A DNA stretch of 64,000 nt from a virus. The position numbers and the translations under genes were made by a program. The notes beneath the pieces are model-generated. The model was not told the DNA's origin, ran no database searches, and saw nothing but the letters and a program-made list of their open reading frames with translations. Every line of letters begins with the position of its first letter. Position 1 is the stretch's first letter. Shown piece after piece: positions 32,930-41,876 of this stretch. Location of the stretch: positions 1 through 64,000 of IMG/VR virus record IMGVR_UViG_3300024520_000057; one strand, 5' to 3'.

Positions 32930-33424
32930 ATGGATTTGAAAGAAAGTATCCAACAAATGATTGCAAGCAAGTTGGAAGCAGTTGCCGATGAGGTAACAAA
33001 GAGTTTGGGGAAAAAAGAAGTAGAGCTGGATCCTTCTGAGAAGAAGGATGAAGCTCAATTTGATCCAAAGGATTTTGTTACAAAATTCACAGAATCACTT
33101 GCACCTGTGATTGGAGAGGTAGTTGCGAAAGCTATTGATGACAAATTGAAGGATAGCAAAACAGACGAGGAGAAGGAAACAGATAGTATGGTTGAATTCA
33201 ATGGAGCAGTAAGGAAGCTGATGAGCGACCATGGTATTGGTGAAGGTGTGTCTGTTTTAGTCAAGGAAGAGAAATCAGGAATGATACTGGGTGAAGATGG
33301 CAAGTTTGTCAAGGAAAAGGAGGAGGAGAAAGAAAAGGATATTGATGAAGAGCTGGAAGCATTGGATAATGAGGGCAAAGAGGAAGCTTTGGGTGCCTGG
33401 TTCGGAGCCAAAATCAACAGTTAA
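32930..33424 (+). CDS. Scaffold-like acidic protein
   Basis: The 164 residues are very rich in Glu, Lys and Asp, predicted helical (ESIQQMIASKLEAVADEV) and with a charged low-complexity stretch near 125-150. Position between protease and capsid, size and composition fit a scaffold or delta-domain protein cut by the protease. No sequence family was recognised. Confidence 0.65.
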   Translation: MDLKESIQQMIASKLEAVADEVTKSLGKKEVELDPSEKKDEAQFDPKDFVTKFTESLAPVIGEVVAKAIDDKLKDSKTDEEKETDSMVEFNGAVRKLMSDHGIGEGVSVLVKEEKSGMILGEDGKFVKEKEEEKEKDIDEELEALDNEGKEEALGAWFGAKINS

Positions 33425-33471
33425 TGTTTTTTAATTAATTGATGACAACTCAAAAATAAAGGAAAACAAAA

Positions 33472-34473
33472 ATGGAAAACAAAGGATTAAATGATGCTTT
33501 GAGGAAGGCTCTGATGAACACAACGGCAGGAACAGGTGGAGATTTTTTGCCACTGCCTCTTGCCAGACAGTTCATTCAGTATGTATGGGATCAAAACTTT
33601 CTCCGACAAGCATTCCGTGTTGTCCCGATGAGGACAAAAACTCTTGATTATCCCAAAATCTTGAGCAAACCAAAAGTGTATTATGAATCAACTGAAGGAA
33701 CAGCAGCAATCAAAACCACATTCACAACTGCAACCTTGCGACTTACTGCAAAGAAATTCTTGAGTGAAATTGACTTATCCATGGAAGTGATAGAGGATGC
33801 TCAGAATGATATGCAAGCAATAGCAAGGGAAATTTTTGCAGGGGCATTGGCAGAAGCAGAAGAACAGGCTATGATAATTGGTGATCCTGCACATAGTCCT
33901 ACCACAGCTACAGAAGCAAGTGAAACTGCCAGCACATGGTTTACCAAGGATCACAGAATGATATGGTATGGATTGCTCACATTGGCAGCAGATATTGCAG
34001 GTGTTCTTGGGGACGATACAAGGGCAGCCAATAGAGTAGATGGTGGTGGTGGAGCAATGTCCACAGCAATAATTCGTCAAGCAATGTATAATCTTGGAAA
34101 GTATGGCAGAGTGATGCAGAACTTATTGCTCATTCTGAATCCATGGAGTTCAAACCAGTTACTGGATGATGCCAAGTTGGTTACACTTGATAAATATGGT
34201 CCACAAGCAACAATATTTACAGGTGAATTCGGCAAGTTGTATGGCAAAGTTGCAGTGATAAATTCTGCTCAAACAACAGATGGATATGGTGTAATTACAC
34301 ATATTGGAAATCCCATCATTGGGGATAGAAGGAGAGTGAAAATCAAGACAGATGAGGAGATCAAGGAAGATGTCAAGGTATTTGTCTTGAGTGAGAGAGC
34401 AGATTTTCAGGTTATGCACAAAGCAGCATTATGTCAGGTCTGGAATTTAGAATCACCATCAACAATTAGTTAA
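33472..34473 (+). CDS. Major capsid protein, HK97 fold
   Basis: AAAGGA precedes ATG 33472. This 333-aa protein has the HK97-type order: an N-arm (LPLARQFIQYVWDQNFLRQAF), E-loop strands (TTATLRLTAKKFLSEIDLS), the spine helix EDAQNDMQAIAREIFAGALA, and P-domain and A-domain strands (AQTTDGYGVITHIGN, KVFVLSERADFQV). CpG is more frequent here than in most genes, perhaps from selection for expression. A terminator follows. Confidence 0.9.
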   Translation: MENKGLNDALRKALMNTTAGTGGDFLPLPLARQFIQYVWDQNFLRQAFRVVPMRTKTLDYPKILSKPKVYYESTEGTAAIKTTFTTATLRLTAKKFLSEIDLSMEVIEDAQNDMQAIAREIFAGALAEAEEQAMIIGDPAHSPTTATEASETASTWFTKDHRMIWYGLLTLAADIAGVLGDDTRAANRVDGGGGAMSTAIIRQAMYNLGKYGRVMQNLLLILNPWSSNQLLDDAKLVTLDKYGPQATIFTGEFGKLYGKVAVINSAQTTDGYGVITHIGNPIIGDRRRVKIKTDEEIKEDVKVFVLSERADFQVMHKAALCQVWNLESPSTIS

Positions 34474-34493
34474 TGAAATTTTCCCAATGACCC

Positions 34494-34531
34494 AAATGCA
34501 CCAGTGGAAAGCAATCTGCTGGTGCATTTTT
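34494..34531 (+). terminator. Rho-independent terminator after the capsid gene
   Basis: An 11-bp perfect stem (AAATGCACCAG at 34494-34504 with CTGGTGCATTT at 34519-34529) and a 14-nt loop are followed by T-rich sequence (TTTTT 34527-34531). It would end or weaken the head operon mRNA just after the most abundant product. Confidence 0.85.
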
Positions 34532-34547
34532 AAAAAAAGGAATTTTT

Positions 34548-34994
34548 ATGATATGGTGGCAATACTTATTGATTGTGTTAGGTGGTGTATGGATGACAGC
34601 TACAACAACATTGCTTGTTAAAATTATTTTTGATTGGCTGAAGAATAAAAAGAATGGTGGCAATGGAGATGTTATTGGTCAAGGTGGCAGGAGACCAGTT
34701 GTTTGTGCAATGGATGTTAGTGGTATAACTAAAACAGTAGGTGAAATTAATCAATCTGTCAATGATAATAAAGTCACTATGGAAAGATTAGAAGGCAGAA
34801 TAAATATTGGAGTGGATGCAGCACAACAAGATATAACATTGTATGCTAAACTTCAGGAAACAGGCAATAGCAATTTGGTAGTTCAAAAAGATATACTAAA
34901 GGAAATAAAATTGTTGAATGTTAGCTTGAAGGAAGACAAGACAAGTGCAATGTTAGGTGTTTTAGAAGACATAAGTGAAAGTCTGAAAAAATGA
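34548..34994 (+). CDS. Membrane-anchored coiled-coil protein, 148 aa
   Basis: AAAAGGAA lies before ATG 34548. One N-terminal hydrophobic helix (YLLIVLGGVWMTATTTLLVKIIF) is followed by a Gly-rich hinge and a long helical region (KVTMERLEGRINIGVDAAQQ). It opens the segment after the capsid terminator. No known family; its topology resembles small phage anchor proteins. Confidence 0.55.
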   Translation: MIWWQYLLIVLGGVWMTATTTLLVKIIFDWLKNKKNGGNGDVIGQGGRRPVVCAMDVSGITKTVGEINQSVNDNKVTMERLEGRINIGVDAAQQDITLYAKLQETGNSNLVVQKDILKEIKLLNVSLKEDKTSAMLGVLEDISESLKK

Positions 34995-35149
34995 GAAAAT
35001 TTGGATTACCAGAGTCATTTAAAAAATTAATTTTTAGAAATTCAAAATTGGTGAAAGATGATGGACAGAGACACAGGCAAAAATCTTCTGACCCAAGAAA
35101 AAAAGTCAGTGGAAAAAAAGGAACAAGTAATATCAGTCAGGGACAATGA
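34991..35149 (+). CDS. Possible small basic protein overlapping the next gene
   Basis: ATG 34991 overlaps the previous stop (ATGA) and the ORF runs 52 codons, sharing 92 nt with the glycosyltransferase gene in another frame. It is Lys/Arg/Ser-rich (GQRHRQKSSDPRKKVSGKK). The overlap is longer than normal here, so it may be chance or the transferase may start later. Confidence 0.3.
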   Translation: MRKFGLPESFKKLIFRNSKLVKDDGQRHRQKSSDPRKKVSGKKGTSNISQGQ

Positions 35150-37169
35150 TGGTTATTTAGATTTAAGAATACAGAAGAAATTTTTACTTGAAAATTCAAC
35201 ATTTGATATACAGAAACTTATTCTTGCTGCATTGTCACCAATTTTTTTAAATAAGAATAAGCAAGCACCAGCACCTGCCAAAAGAAAACAATCCACTATA
35301 TTCCCACATGTAGCATTTTTCATAGAATTCATGCCACACTACACAGGTGGAAGATATTCAATGTTCTTGCAGGCATTGATTTTATCCCATTATACTCGTG
35401 TAACAGTTGTATCCACACACAAGCCTCCTTTCTATGATGACTTCAAGGATTATTACAATGATAATTTCAGCATGGCTTATTCCAATGATTGGCTGATGCA
35501 CCAGAGGGAAAATCCTTATGATTTGATTTTTGGAATACCAAATATTTGTGGACAATTTGCACATGCTTATGCAAAGAAATGGAAGCTCAAATTATACTTG
35601 ATGATGTTTGAAACTCCGAACTGGATTAGGCAATTCAGGGAAGGGATTGATTCAACAGAGGATTTTTGGTCAAGCTATAAAAAAAGTTTGTTGGAAGCTG
35701 ATAAAATTATTACACCATCTGTGGAGAGCAAGAAATGGCTGCAGGATTGGGATCCTGAATTTAGAAATAAAACAGTTGAGGTGCTGTATCCAAATTTTAA
35801 TCAGCTGACTGCTGACAAAGTGATGAAGGAAGCTGGCATAAGGCATTATGATAGAAAGTCTGTTGTATTTTTGTCCAGGATGGCAGATTTTAAGAAGCCA
35901 ATTACATTGTTTGAAAAGATTCCAGATGATGTAGATATTCATATCATAGGGAAAATTTGGTCAGAAACAAGGACTGTTATTGATAAGGTGAAAAAGGATA
36001 ACTGGATTATTCATGAACAAATAAGTGATGAGGAGAAATTTAGGATAATCAGGAATTCAGATTTGCTAATATTCCCTACAAAGTTTGAAGGTGCAGGGAT
36101 GCCACCAATGGAAGCATTTTATTTTGGTATTCCTGTTATCACATATGATTTGCCTGTGTTGAGGGAATTGTATGGTAATTTACCTGTCTACATTCCGATT
36201 GGTGATGAAGGTGCATTCCTCCAAGCAATCATGGAAGCACTGGGAAAAGATGGTTCCCACCAAGATTTTGCCCGTTCTAAACAGTATGCTAACAAGAGCT
36301 ATGCAAGTGTGAGGAAAACTGCTGAAAGAATGTTGGAGCTATTTGAAATTCCAAAGGTGACAGCAGGTGTAATTGTTGGGGATGGATATGATTATTTAGA
36401 GTATGCTGTAAACAGCTTATTTCCATATTTATGGGAAGTGGTAATTGCTCATGGATTTGTTGATGGATACAAGAATACCAATGATGCTGAATTTGATGAA
36501 GTTGAATCTGCCCTTACAAGATTACTATTCAAGGATACAATAGGAAAAATTCGATATGGCAAAGGAAAGGCATGGAAAGATAAAATTGAAATGCAGAATA
36601 AGATAGCAGAAAATGTGACAGGTGAATTTTATCTCAAGTTGGATAGTGATGAGGTGTGGAAGCCAGAAACATTTCAATTAGCTATTCAGGAATTTGTGGA
36701 TGATCCAGATCTTACAATTCTCAAAATGCCTTTCTTTCATTTTTGGTTAAGTTTTAAAAACATAGCAGTTGATGCAGGAGGGAAATGGGGAACCAAACAT
36801 CCGAGAATTTGGAGATGGGATAAATCATTTAGACATGAAACCAGTTTTAATCATTTTGTTAATACACAGAATGCAATTCACATACCAGTTATTAGTCCAG
36901 ATTTCAAGGAAAAGGAATTTGGTGGTGATAGGATTTATCATTTTGGATGGTGTAGAAAATTAGGAAAAATGTTGATTAAAATAAGGTATTATAAACTTAG
37001 AGGAATTGAAAAATTTGTTACCGATACAGTGAGTGAGTGGAAGGAACTGAGTGATGCAACTATGGTAACACAAGATGTTAGGTCTTGGGCAGAACCATTT
37101 GATGGAATACTGCCTAAAATTTTAGAAGACCATCCATATAAAAACATCAAGGATGTGAGGAATTTATGA
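35058..37169 (+). CDS. Two-domain glycosyltransferase: GT4 fused to GT2
   Basis: Residues about 85-435 are a GT-B group 1 transferase: VAFFIEFMPHYTGGRYSMF, TVEVLYPNFNQLT, VVFLSRMADFKKP and the donor site FPTKFEGAGMPPMEAFYFG. Residues about 435-690 are a GT2/GT-A domain: TAGVIVGDGYDYLEYAV, ENVTGEFYLKLDSDEVW with a DxD-type motif, and a His/Trp-rich acceptor part. A fusion of two sugar transferases suggests stepwise glycan assembly. An N-terminal 80-residue basic tail may bind a partner. Confidence 0.88.
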   Translation: MMDRDTGKNLLTQEKKSVEKKEQVISVRDNDGYLDLRIQKKFLLENSTFDIQKLILAALSPIFLNKNKQAPAPAKRKQSTIFPHVAFFIEFMPHYTGGRYSMFLQALILSHYTRVTVVSTHKPPFYDDFKDYYNDNFSMAYSNDWLMHQRENPYDLIFGIPNICGQFAHAYAKKWKLKLYLMMFETPNWIRQFREGIDSTEDFWSSYKKSLLEADKIITPSVESKKWLQDWDPEFRNKTVEVLYPNFNQLTADKVMKEAGIRHYDRKSVVFLSRMADFKKPITLFEKIPDDVDIHIIGKIWSETRTVIDKVKKDNWIIHEQISDEEKFRIIRNSDLLIFPTKFEGAGMPPMEAFYFGIPVITYDLPVLRELYGNLPVYIPIGDEGAFLQAIMEALGKDGSHQDFARSKQYANKSYASVRKTAERMLELFEIPKVTAGVIVGDGYDYLEYAVNSLFPYLWEVVIAHGFVDGYKNTNDAEFDEVESALTRLLFKDTIGKIRYGKGKAWKDKIEMQNKIAENVTGEFYLKLDSDEVWKPETFQLAIQEFVDDPDLTILKMPFFHFWLSFKNIAVDAGGKWGTKHPRIWRWDKSFRHETSFNHFVNTQNAIHIPVISPDFKEKEFGGDRIYHFGWCRKLGKMLIKIRYYKLRGIEKFVTDTVSEWKELSDATMVTQDVRSWAEPFDGILPKILEDHPYKNIKDVRNL

Positions 37170-37262
37170 TTTGTGAGTGTGGGTGTGGTGGAATTGTTTG
37201 GTGATTTGGGAAGGGGAATTAAATGTGGAATCAAAATTAGCAAACTTTATAAGGAGAAAATG

Positions 37263-37580
37263 ATGGACGATTATTTGTGTAATGATCGAAATGTTTCTAA
37301 ACATATCACGAATAAGAAGGAATCAACACCCAGAGATAATTCTGGAAAAGTTGTTCCATTAATAACAGGAGCAATGACTTCAGATACAATGGGGGGATTT
37401 ATTTCAGTTGAATCACAGTCTGTAGCTGAATTATTCCCTGAGCACCCATACATAGTCAAGGCTTTGCTTGATGCAGGATATGTGGATGGGGCATCTATAC
37501 CAAGGAAAATGGAAGACCTTGTAGAAATAAAAGGAATTGGCAAAAAATCTGCTACTAAAATAATGGAGGTAATTGGATAA
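37263..37580 (+). CDS. Small protein with helix-hairpin-helix motif
   Basis: AAGGAG at 37251-37256 is 6 nt before ATG 37263 (37260 also possible). The C-terminal 25 residues (MEDLVEIKGIGKKSATKIM) are a helix-hairpin-helix, normally a non-specific DNA-binding motif. The N-terminal region is polar. The 90 nt before it hold no clear gene; a short Cys-rich reading (MICECGCGG) at 37167 stops after 12 codons. Confidence 0.6.
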   Translation: MDDYLCNDRNVSKHITNKKESTPRDNSGKVVPLITGAMTSDTMGGFISVESQSVAELFPEHPYIVKALLDAGYVDGASIPRKMEDLVEIKGIGKKSATKIMEVIG

Positions 37581-38260
37581 TGTATAATTTCAAGGTGTTT
37601 AAGAAGAATGAGAAGATGCCAACAGTTCCGTTGGTGGTATTTGGAAACAATGATGATGTTTATGAGGAGACAAGGGAAAAGGCATATGAATCAAAATTGC
37701 ATTGTCCTGTTGAGGTGGTTGAGGATTTTAATGATGATTTGAGAAATCTTTATGCCAAGGGTTTGTCATTAGCATTGAAAAATGGTGCCCCATTTTTCTT
37801 AATTGTTAACCATTCTATTATTCCTAAAAAAGATTGGGTTGAGGAAGCAAAGAAATTGTTAGGGAATAATGCTGTTGTTGTAGATGGTTCAAACTTCAGA
37901 TTTTTAATTGCCAGAACAAGAAGAGTCAGGAAGTTTGGTGCATACAGAACATATGGATTCCCACATGACTTGTATAATTTTCTTGTTGAGAAAGTCAAAT
38001 CTGAAGGATTTGAATTCAATATATTAAGTCAGGGTGAAAAGGAAGAGCTTTATTCATTCATTGATGCTGATGATATTTTACAGGACAAGCCATCTGAAGC
38101 AATTGAGGAAGATTTATCAGAGGACAAGGATGCAGAGTTGCAAGAGATAGCTGATGAAAATGCTGTCAAGGATGAATTTCCAGAAGATGCACAAGAAGTG
38201 GAACCAATTGATGAATTAGAGGATTTGGAGGAAGATGAATCAGAAGGAAAAGATGGATAG
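37580..38260 (+). CDS. Degenerate GT-A-like protein with acidic tail
   Basis: TAATG start. The first 150 residues look like a GT-A glycosyltransferase fold (TVPLVVFGNNDDVYEETRE, GAPFFLIVNHSIIPKKDW) but the DxD motif is not obvious. Residues about 160-226 are nearly all acidic (EEDLSEDKDAELQEIADEN). It may be an inactive transferase, a scaffold for the others, or a head-associated protein. Confidence 0.55.
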   Translation: MYNFKVFKKNEKMPTVPLVVFGNNDDVYEETREKAYESKLHCPVEVVEDFNDDLRNLYAKGLSLALKNGAPFFLIVNHSIIPKKDWVEEAKKLLGNNAVVVDGSNFRFLIARTRRVRKFGAYRTYGFPHDLYNFLVEKVKSEGFEFNILSQGEKEELYSFIDADDILQDKPSEAIEEDLSEDKDAELQEIADENAVKDEFPEDAQEVEPIDELEDLEEDESEGKDG

Positions 38261-39260
38261 AACTGATGGCAGCAGAAATATTTTAAACACATACAACATT
38301 GTCAAGAAATCCAGATTTAATTTAAACAGCAGGGAAAATGGTGTTATCAATCTTAATGTTGTAACATGGGCAGATGCTGATGCAAATACATATATGTGTT
38401 GGGGAGATTATTGGGTTAAGGAAAATCTGGTCAAGGCATTTACATCCCTTGGAATAAATGTTGAGGTCTCCAGAGAAGATGCTGATGTTAGTTTGTATCT
38501 TTGGGGAGCACCATTTCCAGAAGTTGATAGAAGATTTGGATACAACAGCAAAACTTACAATGTAATTTGGTTTTACAGCCATCCAGATAGAATGACCAAA
38601 ACAGAGATGGCAAGATATGATTTGGTTTTTTGTTTGTCTCCGAAAATGTTAGATATCCTTAAATTTGGGGAATGGCATCCTAATATTTGTGGATATCATG
38701 TTCCATCCTGCACTGATTTCAGTAAACCATTAATCAAACCAAGAAAAGATATTGATGTCCTTTTTGTAGGAAATGCAAGAGGTGGCACTGAATGGGGAAG
38801 GGAAGCGATCTATTGGTTGGATAGAAATTCTAAATTAATTATACAGATTTATGGACACAAGTGGAACAATGGAAACTATGAGTATGCAAAACGATGGTAT
38901 GCAGGAAGGTATTGGGAATATGAGAAATTGAATGAGCTTTATTGTAAGGCAAAGATAACATTAGTGGATGGGCATGATGACATGAATAGGCTTGGATTTG
39001 TTCCAATGAAGCTTTATGATATTTTAGCCAGTGGTGGATTTGCTCTTGCCCAGTATAATTGTGGAATAAAAGATGTATTTGGTGATTCAATTCCTATGTA
39101 TAAAAATAAGGGTGAAATGAATGATAAGATTGATTATTATCTGAAAAATCAAAAGGAAAGGGATAAGCTTTCTAAAAAAGGATTTGACATTGCCATCGAA
39201 GGCAGGTTTTTGGATCGTGCAAAATTAATGTTAAAGAAAATTAGGGAGCAATCTGAATGA
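38235..39260 (+). CDS. CgeB-like glycosyltransferase (GT-B)
   Basis: The 341-aa protein shows the group 1/CgeB layout: VWFYSHPDRMTK-type strand (NVIWFYSHPDRMTKTEM), IDVLFVGNARGGTEWGREA, KITLVDGHDDMNRLGFVP, and MKLYDILASGGFALAQYN near the donor site. It overlaps its neighbours and is the second CgeB-like gene of the island. It probably attaches a sugar to a protein or glycan. Confidence 0.75.
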   Translation: MNQKEKMDRTDGSRNILNTYNIVKKSRFNLNSRENGVINLNVVTWADADANTYMCWGDYWVKENLVKAFTSLGINVEVSREDADVSLYLWGAPFPEVDRRFGYNSKTYNVIWFYSHPDRMTKTEMARYDLVFCLSPKMLDILKFGEWHPNICGYHVPSCTDFSKPLIKPRKDIDVLFVGNARGGTEWGREAIYWLDRNSKLIIQIYGHKWNNGNYEYAKRWYAGRYWEYEKLNELYCKAKITLVDGHDDMNRLGFVPMKLYDILASGGFALAQYNCGIKDVFGDSIPMYKNKGEMNDKIDYYLKNQKERDKLSKKGFDIAIEGRFLDRAKLMLKKIREQSE

Positions 39261-39781
39261 AGCTGAATATTGGATCAGGAGGTTTGAAAATTCCAGGATA
39301 CACTTCTGTTGATAAATATCATCCTGGTGCAGATGTTAAAAGGGATGCTGCTGATACAGGTTTTGGTTTTGAAACAATAGATTATATTTTTACATCTCAT
39401 ATGATTGAACATTTAGAGCCAGATCATTTTGACAAGACTCTTGAACATTGGCATCAAATTTTGAAACCAACAGGACATTTAGAAATTTTATGTCCAAATG
39501 CAAGAATTTATATTGAGGAATGGCTGGAAAGGCACAACAGCCAAGATTGGGATCATCTTTTGGTTTGGGGAAATAGAAATTTATTGGGATGGAGTGGAAA
39601 AGGACAGGGCATGTATAACAGGAATTTATTTACAACAGAAATATTGAGGGAAAAATTAACAAGGAAATTTTTTATTGTTGCAGAGTGCAAGGAAGTGGTC
39701 ACCAGAGTGAAGGATAGGAATCACATTGAATTTAGAGTTAATGGTGATATAAGGTGTTTGGCAAGGAAACATGTATTATGA
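39257..39781 (+). CDS. SAM-dependent methyltransferase (Methyltransf_11-like)
   Basis: It begins MKLNIGSGGLKIPGYTSVD, a compact SAM loop, followed by IDYIFTSHMIEHLEPDHFD and LKPTGHLEILCPNA, which are the usual post-loop motifs. Length 174 aa. Embedded among sugar genes, it could methylate a glycan or nucleotide sugar. ATGA overlap with the next gene. Confidence 0.8.
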   Translation: MKLNIGSGGLKIPGYTSVDKYHPGADVKRDAADTGFGFETIDYIFTSHMIEHLEPDHFDKTLEHWHQILKPTGHLEILCPNARIYIEEWLERHNSQDWDHLLVWGNRNLLGWSGKGQGMYNRNLFTTEILREKLTRKFFIVAECKEVVTRVKDRNHIEFRVNGDIRCLARKHVL

Positions 39782-40755
39782 AAATTCTTTATATTGGAAC
39801 ATATGCTAAACACTGTTCAGATAAATACAGATTGAAAGGATTCAAAGAAGCAGGAAATGAGGTTGTAACATTTGATTATAGATTGGTGAATAATAATGAA
39901 GGAACAGAGGCTTTGAAAACCTATATTATTCATTACTTGTATTCATTCAATCCAGACATTGTATTTGTAAACAAAGGTGAGGTAATAAGACAGGAAATTA
40001 TTGAGGAATGTAAAAACTTTTTTCCAAGTGTATGGGTGCTTTTTTATGGTGATGTTAGGGATGATATTGCTCCACATTTGAGGAGAGTGGCAAGGTGTTA
40101 TGATGCTATTTTGGTCAATAGTAATGATAGAAAATATAATAAAAAATTCAGAGATATTGGTGCAAAGAAGGTGATGTATCATCACACTGCTACAGATTTG
40201 GATGAATTTTATAAAATGGATGTTCCAGAGGTTTATGACATAGGATTTTTTGGTGGAAATTATAAGAATATTTTTCCTGATTCTGGGTTAAGACGAGACA
40301 TAGTGAATAAACTGAATAAGAGTTTCAAGATGTTGGTGTTGGGGCATAATTGGGAAATGGGACAGAGACCAGTGTTTGGAGAGGAATTGGTTAGGGCTAT
40401 GTCAAGTTGTAAAATAATTCTTGGAATAAATGCATTCAATGATATTAATCTTTACACCAGCAACAGAACTTGGAATAGTATGGCATGTGGGACATATTTT
40501 ACATATTATTTCAAGGGCATAGATCAGATGTTTAGTAATGGAAATGAATTGGTGTGGTTTAATGAATATGATGGATTGGAGTATTGGATTAGAAGTTATT
40601 TGGATAATCCGAACAATAGAAGAAGAGTGTATGAGAATGGGAGACTTTTGATTGGACAGAAACACACATATAAACATAGATCACATGAGCTGGAAAAAAT
40701 TTACAAGGAGTTGAAGAATGATACAATTGTTCAAGCCACAAATGTTAGTGCATGA
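39778..40755 (+). CDS. CgeB-like glycosyltransferase, paralogue of the 23469 gene
   Basis: I start at ATG 39778 (ATGA overlap) since the upstream in-frame ATG 39754 lies inside the methyltransferase. It shares with the 23469 protein the N-terminal LYIGTYAKHCSDKYRLKGF layout, VYDIGFFGGNYKN, and a C-terminal ENGRLLIGQKHTYKHRSHEL. Both are GT-B enzymes. Two paralogues suggest separate linkages in one glycan. The donor is unknown. Confidence 0.8.
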   Translation: MKILYIGTYAKHCSDKYRLKGFKEAGNEVVTFDYRLVNNNEGTEALKTYIIHYLYSFNPDIVFVNKGEVIRQEIIEECKNFFPSVWVLFYGDVRDDIAPHLRRVARCYDAILVNSNDRKYNKKFRDIGAKKVMYHHTATDLDEFYKMDVPEVYDIGFFGGNYKNIFPDSGLRRDIVNKLNKSFKMLVLGHNWEMGQRPVFGEELVRAMSSCKIILGINAFNDINLYTSNRTWNSMACGTYFTYYFKGIDQMFSNGNELVWFNEYDGLEYWIRSYLDNPNNRRRVYENGRLLIGQKHTYKHRSHELEKIYKELKNDTIVQATNVSA

Positions 40756-41875
40756 AATATTGTCAGAATTGAAACCAGTTCTTGAATCAGGGTGGATTGG
40801 TCTTGGAGGGAAAACAAAGGAATTTGAAGACAAGTTTTCAGAATTTATAGGATGCAATCATTCAGTAGCTGTCAACAGTTGCACTGCAGCACTTCATTTA
40901 GCATTAATAATTGCTGGTGTAGCTGATGGAGATGAGGTGTTGACAACTTCTATGACATTTGTTTCCACGAATCATGTTATTCTGTATCAAAGAGCAATAC
41001 CAGTATTCTGTGATATTGATGATGTAACATTAGGAATACAATTTAGTGAGATACAGAGAAAGATTACGACGAAAACAAAGGCTATTGTTGTGGTTCATTA
41101 TGCAGGATATCCTGTAGATATGGAACCAATTTATGAATTTGCTAAGAAAAGGAATTTGTGGGTAATTGAGGATTGTGCTCATGCCTGTGGGGCACAATAT
41201 AATTTGAATAACAGAGTTGGCAATTGCAATGGATATGAAAAAAACATAGCATGCTTCTCTTTCCACCCAGTAAAGAACTTGCCTACAGGTGATGGTGGTA
41301 TGATAACAACAAACAACAAAGATGTATCAGACAGGTTGAGGAGGCTAAGATGGATGGGAATTGATAAGGATACATATGTTAGAACTGAGACAGGGGAAAA
41401 TGAGGGATATAATTGGATGTATCATGTTGGTGAGGTTGGATATAAGTATCATACCAATGATATTTTAGCTACAATAGCATTGGTTCAGCTAAAATACCTT
41501 GAGCAACACAATGCAATGAGAAGATTTATTTCAAGAATGTATTGTGATAGAATATGTGAGATGGTCAAAACTGATAAATTTGTTAGAGTTTTAAGCAGGG
41601 CTGAGGGAGATGATGGTAGATTATCAGCAGCACATACATTTCCAATTATGGTTAGAGACAGAGATGAGTTGGTAAAGAAATTCAATGAGAATAATATTTT
41701 TCCTGGAGTCCATTATTATCCAAATCACATGTATGATATTTACAAACCATACAGTGATACTGTATTACCAGTTACAGAAACAATTTGGAAAAAATTAATT
41801 TTACTTCCATTACATGTTATGATTAATAGGGAAGATGTTTTCAAAGTTGTTAGGGTGATGCAAGGAGGGTGGTAG
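40718..41875 (+). CDS. DegT/DnrJ/EryC1-type sugar aminotransferase
   Basis: The PLP fold is clear: SGWIGLGGKTKEFEDKF, VAVNSCTAALHLALII, VIEDCAHACGAQYN, and the Schiff-base region FSFHPVKNLPTGDGGMI with K186. These enzymes transaminate nucleotide-linked keto-sugars. Length 385 aa is typical. With the acetyltransferase next door it can yield an N-acetylated amino deoxysugar. The start overlaps the previous gene by 38 nt. Confidence 0.92.
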   Translation: MIQLFKPQMLVHEILSELKPVLESGWIGLGGKTKEFEDKFSEFIGCNHSVAVNSCTAALHLALIIAGVADGDEVLTTSMTFVSTNHVILYQRAIPVFCDIDDVTLGIQFSEIQRKITTKTKAIVVVHYAGYPVDMEPIYEFAKKRNLWVIEDCAHACGAQYNLNNRVGNCNGYEKNIACFSFHPVKNLPTGDGGMITTNNKDVSDRLRRLRWMGIDKDTYVRTETGENEGYNWMYHVGEVGYKYHTNDILATIALVQLKYLEQHNAMRRFISRMYCDRICEMVKTDKFVRVLSRAEGDDGRLSAAHTFPIMVRDRDELVKKFNENNIFPGVHYYPNHMYDIYKPYSDTVLPVTETIWKKLILLPLHVMINREDVFKVVRVMQGGW

Positions 41876-41876
41876 A

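Noticed and set aside
37167-37205. Short Cys-rich reading frame MICECGCGG before the HhH gene
   Set aside because: It stops after 12 codons; joining to the next frame would need a frameshift for which I see no slippery site.
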